Below are positions 43,361 through 55,305 of a stretch of 64,000 bases of DNA, piece after piece; position 1 is the stretch's first letter; every line of letters starts with the position of its first letter. The translations under genes and the position numbers were made by a program. This DNA is from Rapana venosa (Eukaryota > Mollusca > Gastropoda > Neogastropoda > Muricidae). A model generated the notes under the pieces. The model was not told where the DNA came from. It saw nothing but the letters and a program-made list of their open reading frames with translations, and searched no databases. The DNA is taken from assembly GCA_028751875.1 (NCBI GenBank), contig CM054145.1, forward strand, positions 2,274,476 through 2,338,475. The letters run 5' to 3'.

Positions 43361-45672
43361 AATTAGCAAAAATTTAGGTTGGAATAAACTATTTTTAAAT
43401 CGCAGGATTCTAGACTTGGGTACTCTGTAGTGCTTTGAGAAGGCAGGAGTTCAAAATGTTTTGCAAGCACATGAGTGTCATCACTCACAATCTGTCTTGG
43501 TCTGTCTCTCACACAGCATTCATACAAGTCATTCAGTTTCATTTGCTCACAGCCCACAATTTTGCCACATCTGGTTACAATCTTGTTTACTATGTTTTTT
43601 TTTTAACAGTCAGGCACCCCATACCAACAAACCAAGGAAAATGAAAGGACAGACTCAATAAAGCATCAGTAGAAATTTTGTAAAACTTTTACATTTACTT
43701 TAAGACTCCGGAGTTTTTGAAGGAAAAAGATGCATGAGTGGCATTTCCTATTTACAAGATCTGTATTAGCATCAAAGTTTAGTTTATCGTCAATAATAGT
43801 ACCTAGATTTTGTATTGGTGTACACGCTCTACCTTTACACCATCAATGTAAAGATTTGGTATGGGCTGGGGGTCCCTGCGAAAATCAATTTAACATTTCC
43901 TTAGTCTTTTTAACATTAAGGGCAAGACAGTTCTGTTTGCACCAGGAGAGAAACTCCTCAACTTGTTTAAAAAAACATGACATGGGAATTAGACAGATCT
44001 TCCAGAGCAGAGTCATCAGAATATTTGATTAACGGTATAAGATCAGAGCCAGTGCAGTCATTAGTGTAAAGGGTGAAAAGGATGGGGGACAGAACAGTGC
44101 CTTGGGGAGAACCAGTGGAAGTTGATCTTTGAGTGGATATGGCTTTTTGAAATCGAACAAACTGTGTCCGGTGTGTCAAAAAGCTCATTATCCAGAGAAT
44201 TAGCTGAGGACAGACATCTATTGAGAGCAGCTTGAGAGCTAATAGATGGGGCTGAATGGTATTAAAGGAATAAGAGAAGTCAATGAAAAGTATACGAACA
44301 AAAGAGTTTCGGTTTTTCTAGGTGGGGAATATAAACATTATGCAGCAAGGATACTGTAGCATAATTTGTGCTTCTGTTGGCTTTGTTGCAAATGAAGAGG
44401 ATCTAGATATGAAGAAGTAGAGGAAAAGAAGCCGTTTTGAGAACGATTCGTTCAAAACATTTCATTACTATTGGATGTGAGAGCTATGGTTCTATAGTCA
44501 TTTAAAAGTTTTGGGGTGATTTTTTAGGAACAGGACAAAATTATTGATTTTTTCCAGAGATTGGAACATGGCAAGTTTTCAAAGACAGAGAATAACAGAA
44601 TCACTAAAAAACTGACACAAGCTGCTCTGCACAAGATTTTAAAAGCTTGTCCACAAAATACATTCCACCACCACAGCCTTCCTCACATTGCAATGCTTTA
44701 AATATGATTTAAACATCTGTAGCATGAACAGTAAAATCTTCATCATTCGAATCATTATCACAGACATTTTGTTGCCAGGCTAGACAGAACAGATTGAAGC
44801 TCATGTTTGTGATTCTTCGCACGCTCAAAGCGGCAATAGAATCATTCTGTTCTTCAGCAAAAGCTTTTTGTTTCGTTCCTCTAGATGGCATTGACTGTGT
44901 TGACATTTTTGAGTTTGCTTGCCTGAAAGTATCTGTAAACCCTTACAAGCATTAGCCAGTGACCCCTCTGAAATTGTCTTCAACTTTCTCTTTATAAGAT
45001 CTTTTACATTTTTTTTTTTTTCTCGAATTCTTTTGGGTTTCTTTTGAATTGTTATTGCCAGGCCATTATATCGCCGATCTGAAACGCTACTTTCTTTTGT
45101 TTAGAGTGGATTTTTATTTTTGTGTTTTTGTCACACAGAGGTTTATTGTTGGGAAATATCTTTTACAGTTTTGTTGGGAATAATAAGATTTCACAAAAAG
45201 AGATATATGCATGCACAACATCAGTTCACACGAGTCAAGAAACACACTCCAGTCAGTACTCTCCAAAAACAACTCTTTCAACTCTTCCACACTCTATTGT
45301 GTCCAACTTTCACTTGTTTTTTCACAATAGGGTCAGTTTTATTTTGGGTGTATTTGCAGGGTATGAGGAAAATTGTTGTTTGATCTTCGACGGTACCAGA
45401 GGTGGCAAAGCAACCAGACTTTATAGCATGTAAAGCGTTTTTCCAAAAACATTTGTCAAGATTTTGTGTGACGGGTAAAACACCGATGTCACTATTGTTT
45501 TAAAGAAGGAAGAGCATGTTTTAAAATCACAGTGGTTAAAATCGCCAAAGCACAAAACAGGCGAGTCAGGGGCATTCAATTGCAGTTGTGTGTACTGTAT
45601 CAAGATTGGGGAGGCGGCACGTGTGCACAGGCAGAGGAGGCACATTGCACACCTGTCACAAACACTGGCCAT
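43360..45672 (-). pseudogene. Endonuclease and reverse transcriptase of the Rex1-like LINE
   Basis: From 5' to 3' on the minus strand: LNAPDSPVLCFGDFNHCDF (APE endonuclease GDFN motif, near 45580-45530); a stop-rich linker; RT with IDFSYSFNTIQPHL (decayed motif A), FLTHRTQFVRFQKA, STSTGSPQGTVLSPILFT, NDCTGSDLIPLIKYSDDSAL (catalytic DD intact), then SWCKQNCLALNVKKTKEML and VNKIVTRCGKIVGCEQMKLN near the C-terminus. Several in-frame stops and frameshifts inactivate it. Motif order and wording fit the Rex1/Babar group as I recall it. It gives the template for reading the module RT remnants. Confidence 0.8.
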
Positions 45673-46477
45673 ACTCCCTTGGCAGATATTTATGGACGGA
45701 TGGGGAAATGAACATCAATTCAACACTGCAGTACACACTGCTTTCTGACCTTGACATTAGCTCTTGCACACCAACTTTCATTCACGTACAGGCAGACGCT
45801 CATCCACCTTCGTGTTTTTCGATCTCATCTTTCTCTCTGTCCATGCGATACGGCCACCAAAAACACCATTCAAAGCAACACTCTCTCACCACAATAAAAT
45901 CACTAAACAAGTTCCAGTAAAACAGTAAACAGGAATCTTATATCAGATAAAAAACTGTAAGTTTCTTGAAGTTCATCGAACTAAAATTGCGTCGTTGGGT
46001 CGAATTGATCGCCATTTGCTTAAACAATGGAGGGGTAATGCAGGTTGAAATTTGAACTGTCTCAAACGTCTTTTTTCAACCTTCCTCCTCTAGGGCTCTT
46101 TTTTTGACGAGAGTGGGTTCAGAGTGCTGCTTCTTAAAAGTCACGCGTAATTAGGAGGACTGTACAAATAAACAAGGAATCAGAGCTAAAAGCAGATTTA
46201 ATTTCTAAAAGTTACTCTCTTGAATAAAATATATGTGGGGTGCCTGTTACCTGGTTAACATGGGGTGTCGTTTTCGAAATGGGAAGGCAGGTACACATTA
46301 AAAATTCCACGCACTAATTACACACCACCACATAAAAACATTCGGCACATCCATCACTGGTTTAGTGACATTATACTCTCTCATTGCAACACAATTACAG
46401 TCAAATTCTTCCTTTTTGCACCAAATTACAAGAAATCATCTGAGCTGTAACCCTGCGGCCGCCCAAGCTGTGAGCGC

Positions 46478-46719
46478 CACTCATACTGTGTGTATGTAAG
46501 GAAGCTAAGAGTTTTCATCTGCTGAGAAAATGGTCATTGATGTGTAGCAAGAGAGAAGAGATGCCTGGAAGTCATGAGCATTGATGCGTTATTATTGTGA
46601 TGATGGTTTGCTTTCTTCTTTTGGATGTTAGATCATTGATGTTTTTTTAGATGCTCGCTCTTCACCTGCAGAGATGTGTTGTTTTGGATGAATATTTACT
46701 GTATTCCTGTGTGTCTGAT
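46478..46719 (+). other. M4 3' region after the insertion, unit C
   Basis: Resumes with 'actgtgtgtatgtaaggaag' and 'gagttttcatctgctgagaa', matching 33866-34060. Confidence 0.7.
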
Positions 46720-46947
46720 TGCCAGAGTCTCCATCTTTGCCAGATATTTCTAGGATCACAAGGACTTTTTCATCCCACTTGGACTTCTTATCACTGCAGG
46801 AGACATCTTCATACAAGGACTTCAGCTTTCATGTCGAGGACATCTTGATCAGTGGCATCAGATTTGGTTTCATCACCACAGGACATCTCTTCTTCACACA
46901 AAGACTTCTTCATCACTGCAGGACACCACCTTTCATTGCCAGACTTC
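46720..46947 (+). repeat. M5 minisatellite, unit C
   Basis: Irregular units ('cacaaggactttttcatccc', 'ttcatcaccacaggacatc') after 'gtgtctgattgccagagtct'. Confidence 0.68.
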
Positions 46948-47355
46948 AAGAAATCCTCTTTGATGCTTCCCTTCAAGTATGGTTGTGTCACTGTCCTCAT
47001 TATTCTGTATACAAGTTGATATTGTACTGGATTGGGTGGATACCACACTGTGGATAAAGTGCCATTTGATAACACTGCTCTTGAGGTTAATGACCATCAA
47101 AGGTTGCGTAATTCTAAACAAGTGGAGTAGTGTCTGTAGAATGAACGTACTGAATAAAAGTGTAGAAAATGTGTGGGAAGAAGTAAGACCTGCATGAAGT
47201 CAAGGATGCATGAATGTTAGTACTGGCTCATGGTCTAGTGATGAATTGTTTCTTCTTGATGTCAGTCTGTTCTTTTCTTTTTAACTACCCTGCTTGTAAG
47301 CTGCTCCAGTTTTCTGTTTTGAGATAATGATGTTTTCTTGTTTGTTTTTTGGACA
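46948..47355 (+). pseudogene. RT remnant of M5 and 3' region, unit C
   Basis: 'cttcaagtatggttgtgtcactgtcc' and 'attattctgtatacaag' correspond to QGMVLSP and LILYT; 'gataacactgctcttgagg' corresponds to DNTALE, where one catalytic Asp is lost. The shared 'ggatgcatgaatgttagtac' motif and 'gttttgagataatgatg' tail follow. Confidence 0.62.
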
Positions 47356-47472
47356 GAGTCTCGTCATGGCAGGAACCTTGATCATCTTTGGGATTTCAGT
47401 CATCATCAACACCAGCACTTGATCAACACCAGCACATGATCAACACCAGCACTTGATCAACACCAGCACTTC
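47356..47472 (+). repeat. M6 minisatellite, unit C
   Basis: Four or so units of 'atcaacaccagcacttg' after 'gacagagtctcgtcatggca'. Confidence 0.78.
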
Positions 47473-48003
47473 AAAAGTCGACTTGTACGTGTTCCCTGCA
47501 AGGTATGGTTCTGTCACCCATTCTATTCACTTTTTTATACAAACAGTGAAGACTGTACTGGATCTGATAGCACTGTGTGATAAAGTTCTCTGATGATACT
47601 GCTCTTGGAGACTTTTGAGATTTACAGTCTGTATAGTCTAAAGGTTGGGGAGGGGTTAAATGTAGAGATTAAAATTGTAAAAACCATGTAGCAAGATAGG
47701 GCAAAATGAAGGTGATGATACATTAGTGTGGCACTGTGCTGTGCTCTGTGATGATTTCTTCACATTTTTTAAGATTGATTCATTAGTAAATGGCTTGCTC
47801 ATTACATACACGGATTTGTCTTTTTTAAAGATAATTTATTCCTGTTTCTCTTATTAAATGTCTTGCTCATTACCTACACAGATGTTTTTTTTGAGATAAT
47901 AATTTATTCCTGATTCTCTTTTTAAATGTCTTGCTCATACCTACACAGATGTGTCTTTTTGGAGAAGATAATTAATGTATTCATGTTTTCTTTGATTGCC
48001 AGA
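47473..48003 (+). pseudogene. RT remnant of M6 and 3' region, unit C
   Basis: Same reading as 34864: STCTCSLQGMVLSPILFT then VIKFSDDTALGD. The tail segment of about 60 bases with 'gagataat' is present three times (near 47790-47850, 47855-47915, 47920-47990), against twice in unit B. Confidence 0.72.
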
Positions 48004-48019
48004 CTCTTCGCCCCAGAAT

Positions 48020-48545
48020 TTTTTGATGGCAGGGCTTCTTCATGGCGTAAGGACTTTGTCTTAGCCAGGATAACTTAAATCACAAGACTTCCTCCATTGT
48101 CACAAGGACTTTGTCTTTGCCAGGATAATTCACACAAGACTTCTTCATTGTCACAAAGACTTTGTCTTTACCAGGATAACTTCATCACAGATTCTCATTG
48201 TCTCAAGGACTTTGTCTTTGCCTGGATCACTTCATCACAAGACTTTTCATTGTTCACAAAGACTTTGTATTTTGCCAGGATAACTTTTCACAATACTTCT
48301 TCACTGTCACAGGATCTTTGTCTTTGCCAGGATAACTTCATCACAAGACTTCTTCATTGTCACAAGACTTTGCTCTTTGCCAGGATAACTTAATCACAAG
48401 ACTTCTTTCATTGTCACAAGGGTCTTTGTCTTTGCCAGGATAAACGTCATCACAAGACTTCTTCATGGTTCACAAGGACTTGTCTTTGCCAGGATAACTT
48501 CATACAAGAACTTCTGCCATTGTCACAAAGACTTCTCGTCCACTG
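48020..48545 (+). repeat. 53-bp minisatellite, unit D (long, noisy)
   Basis: About nine copies with frequent indels, against four in B and five in C. Confidence 0.75.
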
Positions 48546-48559
48546 AATAAAACTTCATT

Positions 48560-48812
48560 ATCTGTTCCTCAGCTTTGAGCTCCAAGGTTTTGACCAAGTG
48601 GTGAGATTTTTGTGACTTGTACAAACCAGTTTTTCACATTATTAAGGATAGCAGCCAGTTACTTTGGGGTCACAGTTTGGATTGGAACTGACCAGAGGAG
48701 TCAGTACTGATGTGAATGCAGGGTGAAATCCTCTGAACAGGCGTTCTCTCGTGGTTGCCTGATCCCAGACATCAGATCACTAGCATAAAGCTCTTGCTGT
48801 TCTGCCCCTTCA
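48560..48812 (-). mobile_element. tRNA-derived SINE in M1, unit D
   Basis: Noisy equivalent of 22452-22700, from 'cctcagctttgagctccaag' to 'gttctgcccc'. Bases 48812-49024 are AT-rich 3' region. Confidence 0.55.
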
Positions 48813-49079
48813 ATATAAGTATATACATTTTTATATGTAAACATGTAGGTTCAAAAAGGATCTTTTCTGCCATTAAAGTTTAATACATTAATGGTGTTAT
48901 TGCACCATTTTCTGTGGTGATTGTTTCATATTTGAAAAAAATTTGTGTGTTCTTTGTTTTTATGATTAATGCGCATACTTTTTGTGTTTTGAGATAATAA
49001 AAGGTGGTTTTTGTATTCATCCTCAGGACTTCAATACTTGACCATGGCCAAGACGTGATCTTCGGCATTGTGGCAAGAC

Positions 49080-49990
49080 TTCCTCATCACGAAGGACTTC
49101 AACACAAAGCATTCATCATCACCAAGACTCATCATCACAAGACTTCATCTTCACCAAAGACTTCATGTCATCACCAAGACTTCATCATCACAAGACCTTC
49201 TCATCACCAAGACTTCAACATCACCATAGACTTCATCATCACCAGACTTCATCATCGCCAAGGACTTCATCATCACCAAGACTTCTTCTCACCAAGACTT
49301 TCTCATCACCATAGGAACTTCATCATCACCAAGACATTCATCATCACCAAGACTTCATCAGCACCAGACTCATCACCAAGCATCCTTCATCATCACCAAA
49401 GATTCATCTTACCATGGACTTCTGATTACAAGACTTTTCATCACCAAGAACTTCATTCATCACCAAGACTTCATCTTCACAAAGCCTTCATCATCGCCAG
49501 GTGACTCATAATCCCAATGACTTTCATCATCACCAAGACTTCTTCATCACCAAGACTTCATCATCACCTAAGACTTCATCTATCACCAAGACTTCATCAT
49601 TACCAAGGCTTCATCATCACAAAGACTTCATCACCAAGACTTTAATCACCAGAGACTTCATCTCATCACCAAAGACTCATTCATCACAATGACTTCAATC
49701 ATAACCAAGACTTCTCATCACCAAGACTTCATCATCTCAAGTACTTCATCATTACCAAGACTTCATCATTACAAGAATCACTCATTCACAAGGACTTCAC
49801 ATCACCAAGACTTCTCAATCGCCAGGACTTCTACACAATGATTCACATCATCACAAAGACTTCATCATCACCACGAGACTTCATCATCACCAAGACTTAT
49901 CATCACCAAAGACTTCATCATCACCAAGACTTCTCATCACCAAGACTTCTCAGGACACAGACTTTCAATCACAAAGACTTGATCATGGCA
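49080..49990 (+). repeat. 17-bp minisatellite, unit D (longest)
   Basis: More than 45 units of 'cttcatcatcaccaaga' with many single-base indels. Plus-strand frames of 63-166 codons here come from the stop-free unit. Confidence 0.85.
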
Positions 49991-50375
49991 AAGAGGTTTT
50001 TACAAGGCAAAGATTTTATTCATCGTTATTGAAGTGTTCTAACCAATGCAAAACTTTGTCATCGTTGGGGAAAAGTTATTGCTTCAGCAAGCACTGTGGG
50101 CTAGTCTTTATCATGGATTATCACAGACATGTAGACCACCATCTTTGAAGCCACAACTTTTGTTCTGTTGTCAAACCAGCTCCACAGTTGTATTGCTGAT
50201 GTACAGCTTCTTCAGGACCCAATGACCTGTCTTAATGATAGGACTTCAGTCTCGGATGGAATTTGGGTTGTATGTTGTTGTTTTTTAAATCTGTGTTTGA
50301 GGCAGACTTTTGTTTTTGTGTTTTTCTTCTTCTTTTTGTTTCTGTTTTTGATGACGTGTGGTAGGTGACATGAAT
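49990..50375 (+). other. M2 spacer, unit D (empty LINE site)
   Basis: 'ttgaagtgttctaaccaatg' and 'tatcatggattatcacagac' follow the array directly, as in unit C. The first 'accagctccacag' block is at 50180. Confidence 0.6.
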
Positions 50376-50705
50376 TTTGGATGTCAGAAAATGGAAGTGG
50401 GAAAAAAGAGGAGGATGGAGGACCGCAAAAAAAGAAAAGACATGGGGAAAGAAAAGGTGGTTGGAGCCCAAAAAAATAATAAAATAATAAAGAGAAGAAA
50501 AAAAAGAAAAGGGGAAAAAAAAGTGGTTGGGAGGCCCCACAAAATATAAAAAAAAGAAAAAAAAAAAAAAAAAGAACGAGAGAAAAGAAATGGGGAAAAG
50601 AAAAGGTGGTTGGGGGGCCCCCACAAAATAAAAATAAAAAAAAATTTTAAAAAAAGGGGAAAAGAAAAGGCGGTTGGAGGCCCCACCCAAACAATAAAAC
50701 AAAAA
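50376..50705 (+). repeat. Homopurine tract F, unit D
   Basis: Four tandem sub-blocks, each ending in a 'gtggttgg' or 'gcggttgg' motif plus 'aggcccc' variants. Longer than in units B and C. Confidence 0.78.
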
Positions 50706-51610
50706 AATCAACGAAATAGTGTCTGACTCTGTATGGCTGTACTGATGTCACCATTTATTGACTTTATAGTGAGTTTTAAAATGATTATTTAATCTGAAAT
50801 CAGTTCAGTTTGTCCATTGAACCTTTGTCATTGTAGTATGGGCTGGACTGGAGTTTTTAATTGTGAAAGCAGACCAAAGTTGTAGTACTTGTGTGTATGT
50901 GTCTGTAATGTAGCCTTACAATGACCATGACTTGTGTTGTATGATGTGTGAAGTGAAATACGCAGAGTGACCCTAAGTAGCTAGAGCTGTTGTTGTCATT
51001 TGGATCAGACTGAACTTGTGTTGATGGCTCTCCCCTAGTGCAGAACTGATGTTTGTTGTGATGTGTGGAGAAAAAGATTTGGGGTGGTGAAGTGAGTGTT
51101 GATGTGGACAGGCAGAAGAGATTGAATTGTGGTGTGGGCAATTCCATGCTGTGGCCTTAAGACTGAAATATCGCCATGGCAGATTGGAGTACAACAGAGA
51201 GAGAGAGGTGAAAGCAGCGTGAAGTTTTGGGGGTGTGTTTTTGTGTGTGGTCGATTGGCAGTTTGCTAACCAATAGTTCCTGTATGATTTTTCTAGTTTG
51301 CATTTGTGTGTGTGTGAAGAGAGAGATAGGGGAGATAGGAAACCTGTGCACTGGTGTTTTATGGCTTATTATGTATAGTTTGTCCATGAACATATTTGAA
51401 GCCAGCACTCTTGGTCCTGTTGTAAAACCAGCTCCACAGTTGCATTGCTGATGTACATGCTGTTGAAGACACAATGCTCCTGTCTTTAATGTTATTCTTC
51501 TTTCAGTTTGTTGAGTTAATTTTTGTTTTGTTTTGGTTCTTTAAAAGGTATTTTTAAGCCTGTTGGTTTAGAATATCACTTCATTGTTTTCTTTGTCTTG
51601 TTGTTCAGTG
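50706..51610 (+). other. M2 spacer, unit D
   Basis: Noisy match to 25731-26630. The second 'accagctccacag' block is at 51427. No gene is recognised. Confidence 0.6.
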
Positions 51611-51812
51611 TTTATGTAGGTCTGAATTGGATTTTGGATGTCGGGAACTGAAACGGAAGGAAAAGAGAGGAGGCTGGAGGGTCCACCCCCCAAAAAAAAA
51701 ATAACGTGGGAAAAGAAAATGTGGTTATTGCGGCTCCCAACATAGAAAGAAGAGAAATAATAATGTCGGGGGAAAAAAGGAGGTAGTGGGAGGCCCCACA
51801 AAAGGGAAAAAG
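51611..51812 (+). repeat. Homopurine tract G, unit D
   Basis: 'gattttggatgtcgggaact' then purine-rich to 'gggaggccccac'. Confidence 0.72.
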
Positions 51813-51867
51813 TATGTCTGACTCAGAGTATGTTTATATCACCATTATTCATTTGTGTTGAGCTTGT

Positions 51868-52075
51868 AACTCAAGATCAGTGATCACGACGTAACTATTA
51901 TAGTGTATCCAGACGTATAATCAAGATCGGTGTATCCTGACGTGATCAAGATCAGTGGCTTCCAGATGTAAATCAAGGTCAGTGGTATCCAGGACGTATT
52001 CAGATCAGGCTGTGTCATCCCGAGATAATCAAGATCAGTGTATCCAGACGTAGTCAAGATCAGGTGTATCCTCTT
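51868..52075 (+). repeat. 25-bp minisatellite, unit D
   Basis: About eight noisy copies of the 'aatcaagatcagtgtatcc' unit. Bases 52075-52262 are conserved spacer. Confidence 0.78.
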
Positions 52076-52261
52076 TCAACAGAAAGTGTGGTTTGTGAAC
52101 TGTAGTGCTATACATCAGTTGCTTCGGTTTTCAAGGTGAGATAGGACAGGGTGATACTCAGCGATGTGCGGAGAACAGAGCTAGCTGCAATCTCACAGAA
52201 TGGAAACAATGACAACTGAGACCTTCAATTGTTATTTCTGAATACTCCAAGTAGGTAGTTA

Positions 52262-52405
52262 TAGTATCAACTCACAAAGAAAAAAAGTGTGGCCGCTGGC
52301 TCTTTGTGGCGACGCGCTCTCCCCGGGGATGAGCAGCCAAATTCATGTAGAGAAATCTCGTGACTTAAAGTGGTATAAAATAAAATAATAAAGAAAATTC
52401 CATTT
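52262..52405 (+). mobile_element. SINE 3' tail, unit D
   Basis: The fullest copy: 'gtggcgacgcgctctcccc', 'ggggatgagcagcc', 'gtagagaaatctcgtgac', then an AAAT-rich tail. The CA run of units B and C is nearly absent here. Bases 52405-52632 are M3 start spacer. Confidence 0.55.
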
Positions 52406-52632
52406 CATATATTCTTTTTTTTTAATTTGTTCATTGGGGAAAAAAAAAAATCATGGTTCGTATTATTGAAGTCTATTTTTGTGTCTGGTTTATTATCTTT
52501 GTATTGCTCCAGTTCAGTGATAGATTTGATTGACATCTGCTGGGCTATTAGCGTTCATTGCTTGAAGACTTCTTGCTATCTGCATGGATGGCTTCACTTG
52601 CTGCTAGAGAATCTCATCGCAGCGGGCATGAT

Positions 52633-54074
52633 ATTAATAATAATAATAATCATAATACAGGGAAGTTTATAGCGCTATATCTTGCAATGACAAATCAAGC
52701 GCAATTCATTCACCTAATCTTACACAGTCTTACAACAATGACAAATAATCAATAGTTCAACAGATATTACATACATGGTACGTGCAGACCAAATATGGGT
52801 AGGCGGAATGGAAAGAGTTTTTTATAACCAGGTGGTGTCATTGTTCTTTTATTTTTGGGTCATGACCATGTGGTTTTAACCAGGTTATGTAAGAAAACGT
52901 TCGATCAATATTCTGTGATTCAGAAATGAAAACAGAAAATGAGATCAGCTTTACCTTCTGGTCAGGACGATTGCATCTATAGTGTCACAAGCACATGCTA
53001 AGGAGGTTTGAAGGAGCAGAGAGGTTGATGTTAACTGTAGTGAATTAGGATAAACCTGTGAGAGGAAGTGGATGAAGGCGATGGTGGGGATAGAGATGTG
53101 AGTGTGGGAGAGCAGACAATAGTTTGATGAGAGTCAGGTGTAGAAGCTGTGAAAGACTGGGCAATGTTTGGGATTTAGTTTCATACACATCCGCGATACA
53201 CATAATATCAGAACCTGGTTTTGTCAAGGTCAATTAACACAAGGAAGAAGCAGGTTGATCAGAGGGAGCGAAGTGGAGTTGTCTTGGTTACGGTTGGTGG
53301 TAGCGGTTAGTGACGTCAGTAAGCAAGGAGGGGAGACGGATGGTAGGGGGCAACAGGCGATGGACGTCTGCCGGGCAGGGTTCTGTCTAGTTTTGCGCGG
53401 TTGATTCACTTGGGAGGGCTTCTTCCTCTCTCTGCTCCTCCCTCTGTGACTTGCACACAATTGTTGTTGGTGGCCTCTTGCTGCCCTGCTCCTCCTCTCT
53501 CTCTTTCCACATTACAAAGCCAGACAAAGATCTCCAACTTCTCTTGATAGCGCTCCTCTTCTTCTCTCCTGCTTTGCAGACTCTTCTTGCCTCTCGCACT
53601 CCTCTTCTCCTCACCTCCTTCGACGGACTGCTCTCCAAATCACTTAGGGACGGCCTCCTCTTCTCCCTCCTCTATGTGACTTTCCAGATCTCATTTCCCC
53701 TGTCCACTTCTCGCCTCTGCACTTGCCACATCAGCCTAGGGCATTCTCTCGGGTCGTTTACAGAGCATCAATGTCCCTCTGCACTGCTCTCAGCTGGAGC
53801 ATTCTCTCCGGGGTCCATTTACAAGAGCTTCCATGTTACCTCTGCAGGCAATTGTTCTCTGTCTGCAACTTTCTTTTCCTTATTTGGAGGTTCTGCAGAC
53901 GAGCCCTCACTTTGCACGCTACTTCAAGCTCAATCCTTCTTGATCTCCTCAGCGTTGCGGTCACGTTTCTTTGTAAGATTTCTGACATTTTGGGGTCCAG
54001 TTAATCTCACAGAAGCCATTGCGAATCAGATGGTAGAACACGCTGCCACTTTCCACAACTGCATGCATCACTTC
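52633..54074 (-). mobile_element. Internally deleted LINE (ORF1/endonuclease start), unit D
   Basis: Same insertion as 27571-29164, with ATG at 54019 and 3' end 'ttgcaagatatagcgctata' near 52684. The frame is broken by many indels. The 63-bp coding repeat is reduced to about two degraded copies and the Glu/Arg-rich duplication is shortened. Confidence 0.72.
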
Positions 54075-54199
54075 AAGGACTACTTCATCACTGCAAGGAC
54101 TTCTTCATCAGTGCAAGGACTACTTCATCACTGCAAGGACTACTTCATCACTGCAAGGACTTCATCAGTGCAAGGACTACTTCATCACTGAAAGGACTT
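54075..54199 (+). repeat. 20-bp minisatellite, unit D, first block
   Basis: About six copies, much shorter than in units B and C. Confidence 0.88.
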
Positions 54200-54945
54200 T
54201 TTCTTCTTCTTCTTTGCGTTGCCTGGGTTATGTTGTGAGACCAGATCTTCTGAGGAATTCAGCAGTTGCCTGCAGGTCATCCACTGTGCCATACAGTTTC
54301 TGCTCCAGAGGCGTGGGCTCAGGCCACACTTCCAGCCTTAGCGTCTGGAGGGTCCTGCAGTCTTGTAGGATGTGGGCCGTATCCTGTTCTTCTTCTCCAC
54401 AGGGGCACATAGCAGATGGTGTAATTTTCAATTTTCTGTGGAGGTGTTATTCAGGCCTGTTGTGCCCTGTGCATAGTCTGAAATTGACCACCTGTCTTGT
54501 CTGTTGGAAAGCTGGTCGTAAGGGTCTGGTTTGAGTGTGATCTGAAGAGAGATTTGATGGATGTTTTTATCTCAATAGTTGACGGGATTGTTCTCTTGCT
54601 CTCTCTTGCCCTTATTTGGCCCCATCTGTTCTGCTTGTTCATTTCCTTTAATGCCGCAGTGGGAGGGGTACTGGAGCTCTATGCGTAAGGGCGTTAAGAC
54701 TGTGCAGTGCCTTCGCCTGATCTTTCAGTTGTCCGGCATTATGGACTGCAGCACAGAGAGTGCGTCGGTCAGGAAGACAACTTGGGTGTTGTTGTCCACT
54801 CTGCTGTTGATGACATTTGCTGCATGGATCAGGGCTTCTACTTCAGCCTTGTAGTTAGTACAATGCAGGCCTGTTGGAATAGCTTCGGCCTGCCATTCTC
54901 CATTAGGGTACTGAATGTAGACCCCCGCACCTCCACACTTGACAG
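54200..54945 (-). mobile_element. RNase H LINE fragment, unit D
   Basis: The C-terminal frame (54431-54228) is intact: KITPSAMCPCGEEEQDTAHI and LQDCRTLQTLRLEVWPEP, with the Cys/His pattern complete. The RNase H core upstream is frameshifted. AAG-type tail at the left edge. Confidence 0.8.
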
Positions 54946-55305
54946 CATCATCACTGCAAGGACTACATCATCACTGCATGGACTTCTTCATCACTGCATG
55001 GACTTCTTCATCACTGCAAGGACTACTTCATCACTGCAAGGACTACTTCATCACTGCAAGCACTACTTCATCATCACTGCAAGGACTACTTCCTCACTGC
55101 AAGGACTACTTCATCACTGCAAGGACTACTTCATCACTGCAAGGACTACTTCATCACTGCAAGGACTACTTCATCACTGCAAGGACTACTTCATCACTGC
55201 AAGGACTACTTCATCACTTCTTCACTACAGGGTCTACTTCATCACTGCAAGGACTACTTCTTCACTACAAGGACTTCTTCATCACTGCAAGGTCTTCTTC
55301 ATTGC
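54946..55305 (+). repeat. 20-bp minisatellite, unit D, second block (expanded)
   Basis: About 17 copies, against seven in units B and C, with a tract of nearly identical 'aaggactacttcatcactgc' units that suggests recent slippage. Confidence 0.9.

Larger units (their letters stand above)
42715..46477 (-). mobile_element. Rex1-like LINE, near-complete insertion
   Basis: A 3763-base insertion between cactgacactgt (42703-42714) and cactcatactgt (46478-46489). On the minus strand its 3' end reads 'tctgtctttgagataataaa' followed by a TTGAATT-repeat tail. Endonuclease (GDFNHC) and RT motifs are recognisable. Absence from the equivalent points at 33860 and 56510 gives empty sites. The left flank of the N gap (31548) ends in the same tail. 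The 5' region (about 45700-46477) has no domain I recognise, so whether the 5' end is complete is unknown. Confidence 0.85.
35256..48003 (+). repeat. Higher-order repeat unit C
   Basis: About 12.7 kb between anchors. Modules: M1 35256-36050, M2 36051-38600, M3 38600-42300, M4 42310-46690 (with a 3.76-kb Rex1-like insertion), M5 46720-47355, M6 47356-48003. It lacks the CR1/L2-like RT fragment and SINE fragment of unit B's M2. Confidence 0.82.

Noticed and set aside
46450..46462. NotI site 'gcggccgc' as cloning-vector sequence
   Set aside because: The flanks are the end of the Rex1-like insertion and its target duplication; no other vector-like sequence is visible.
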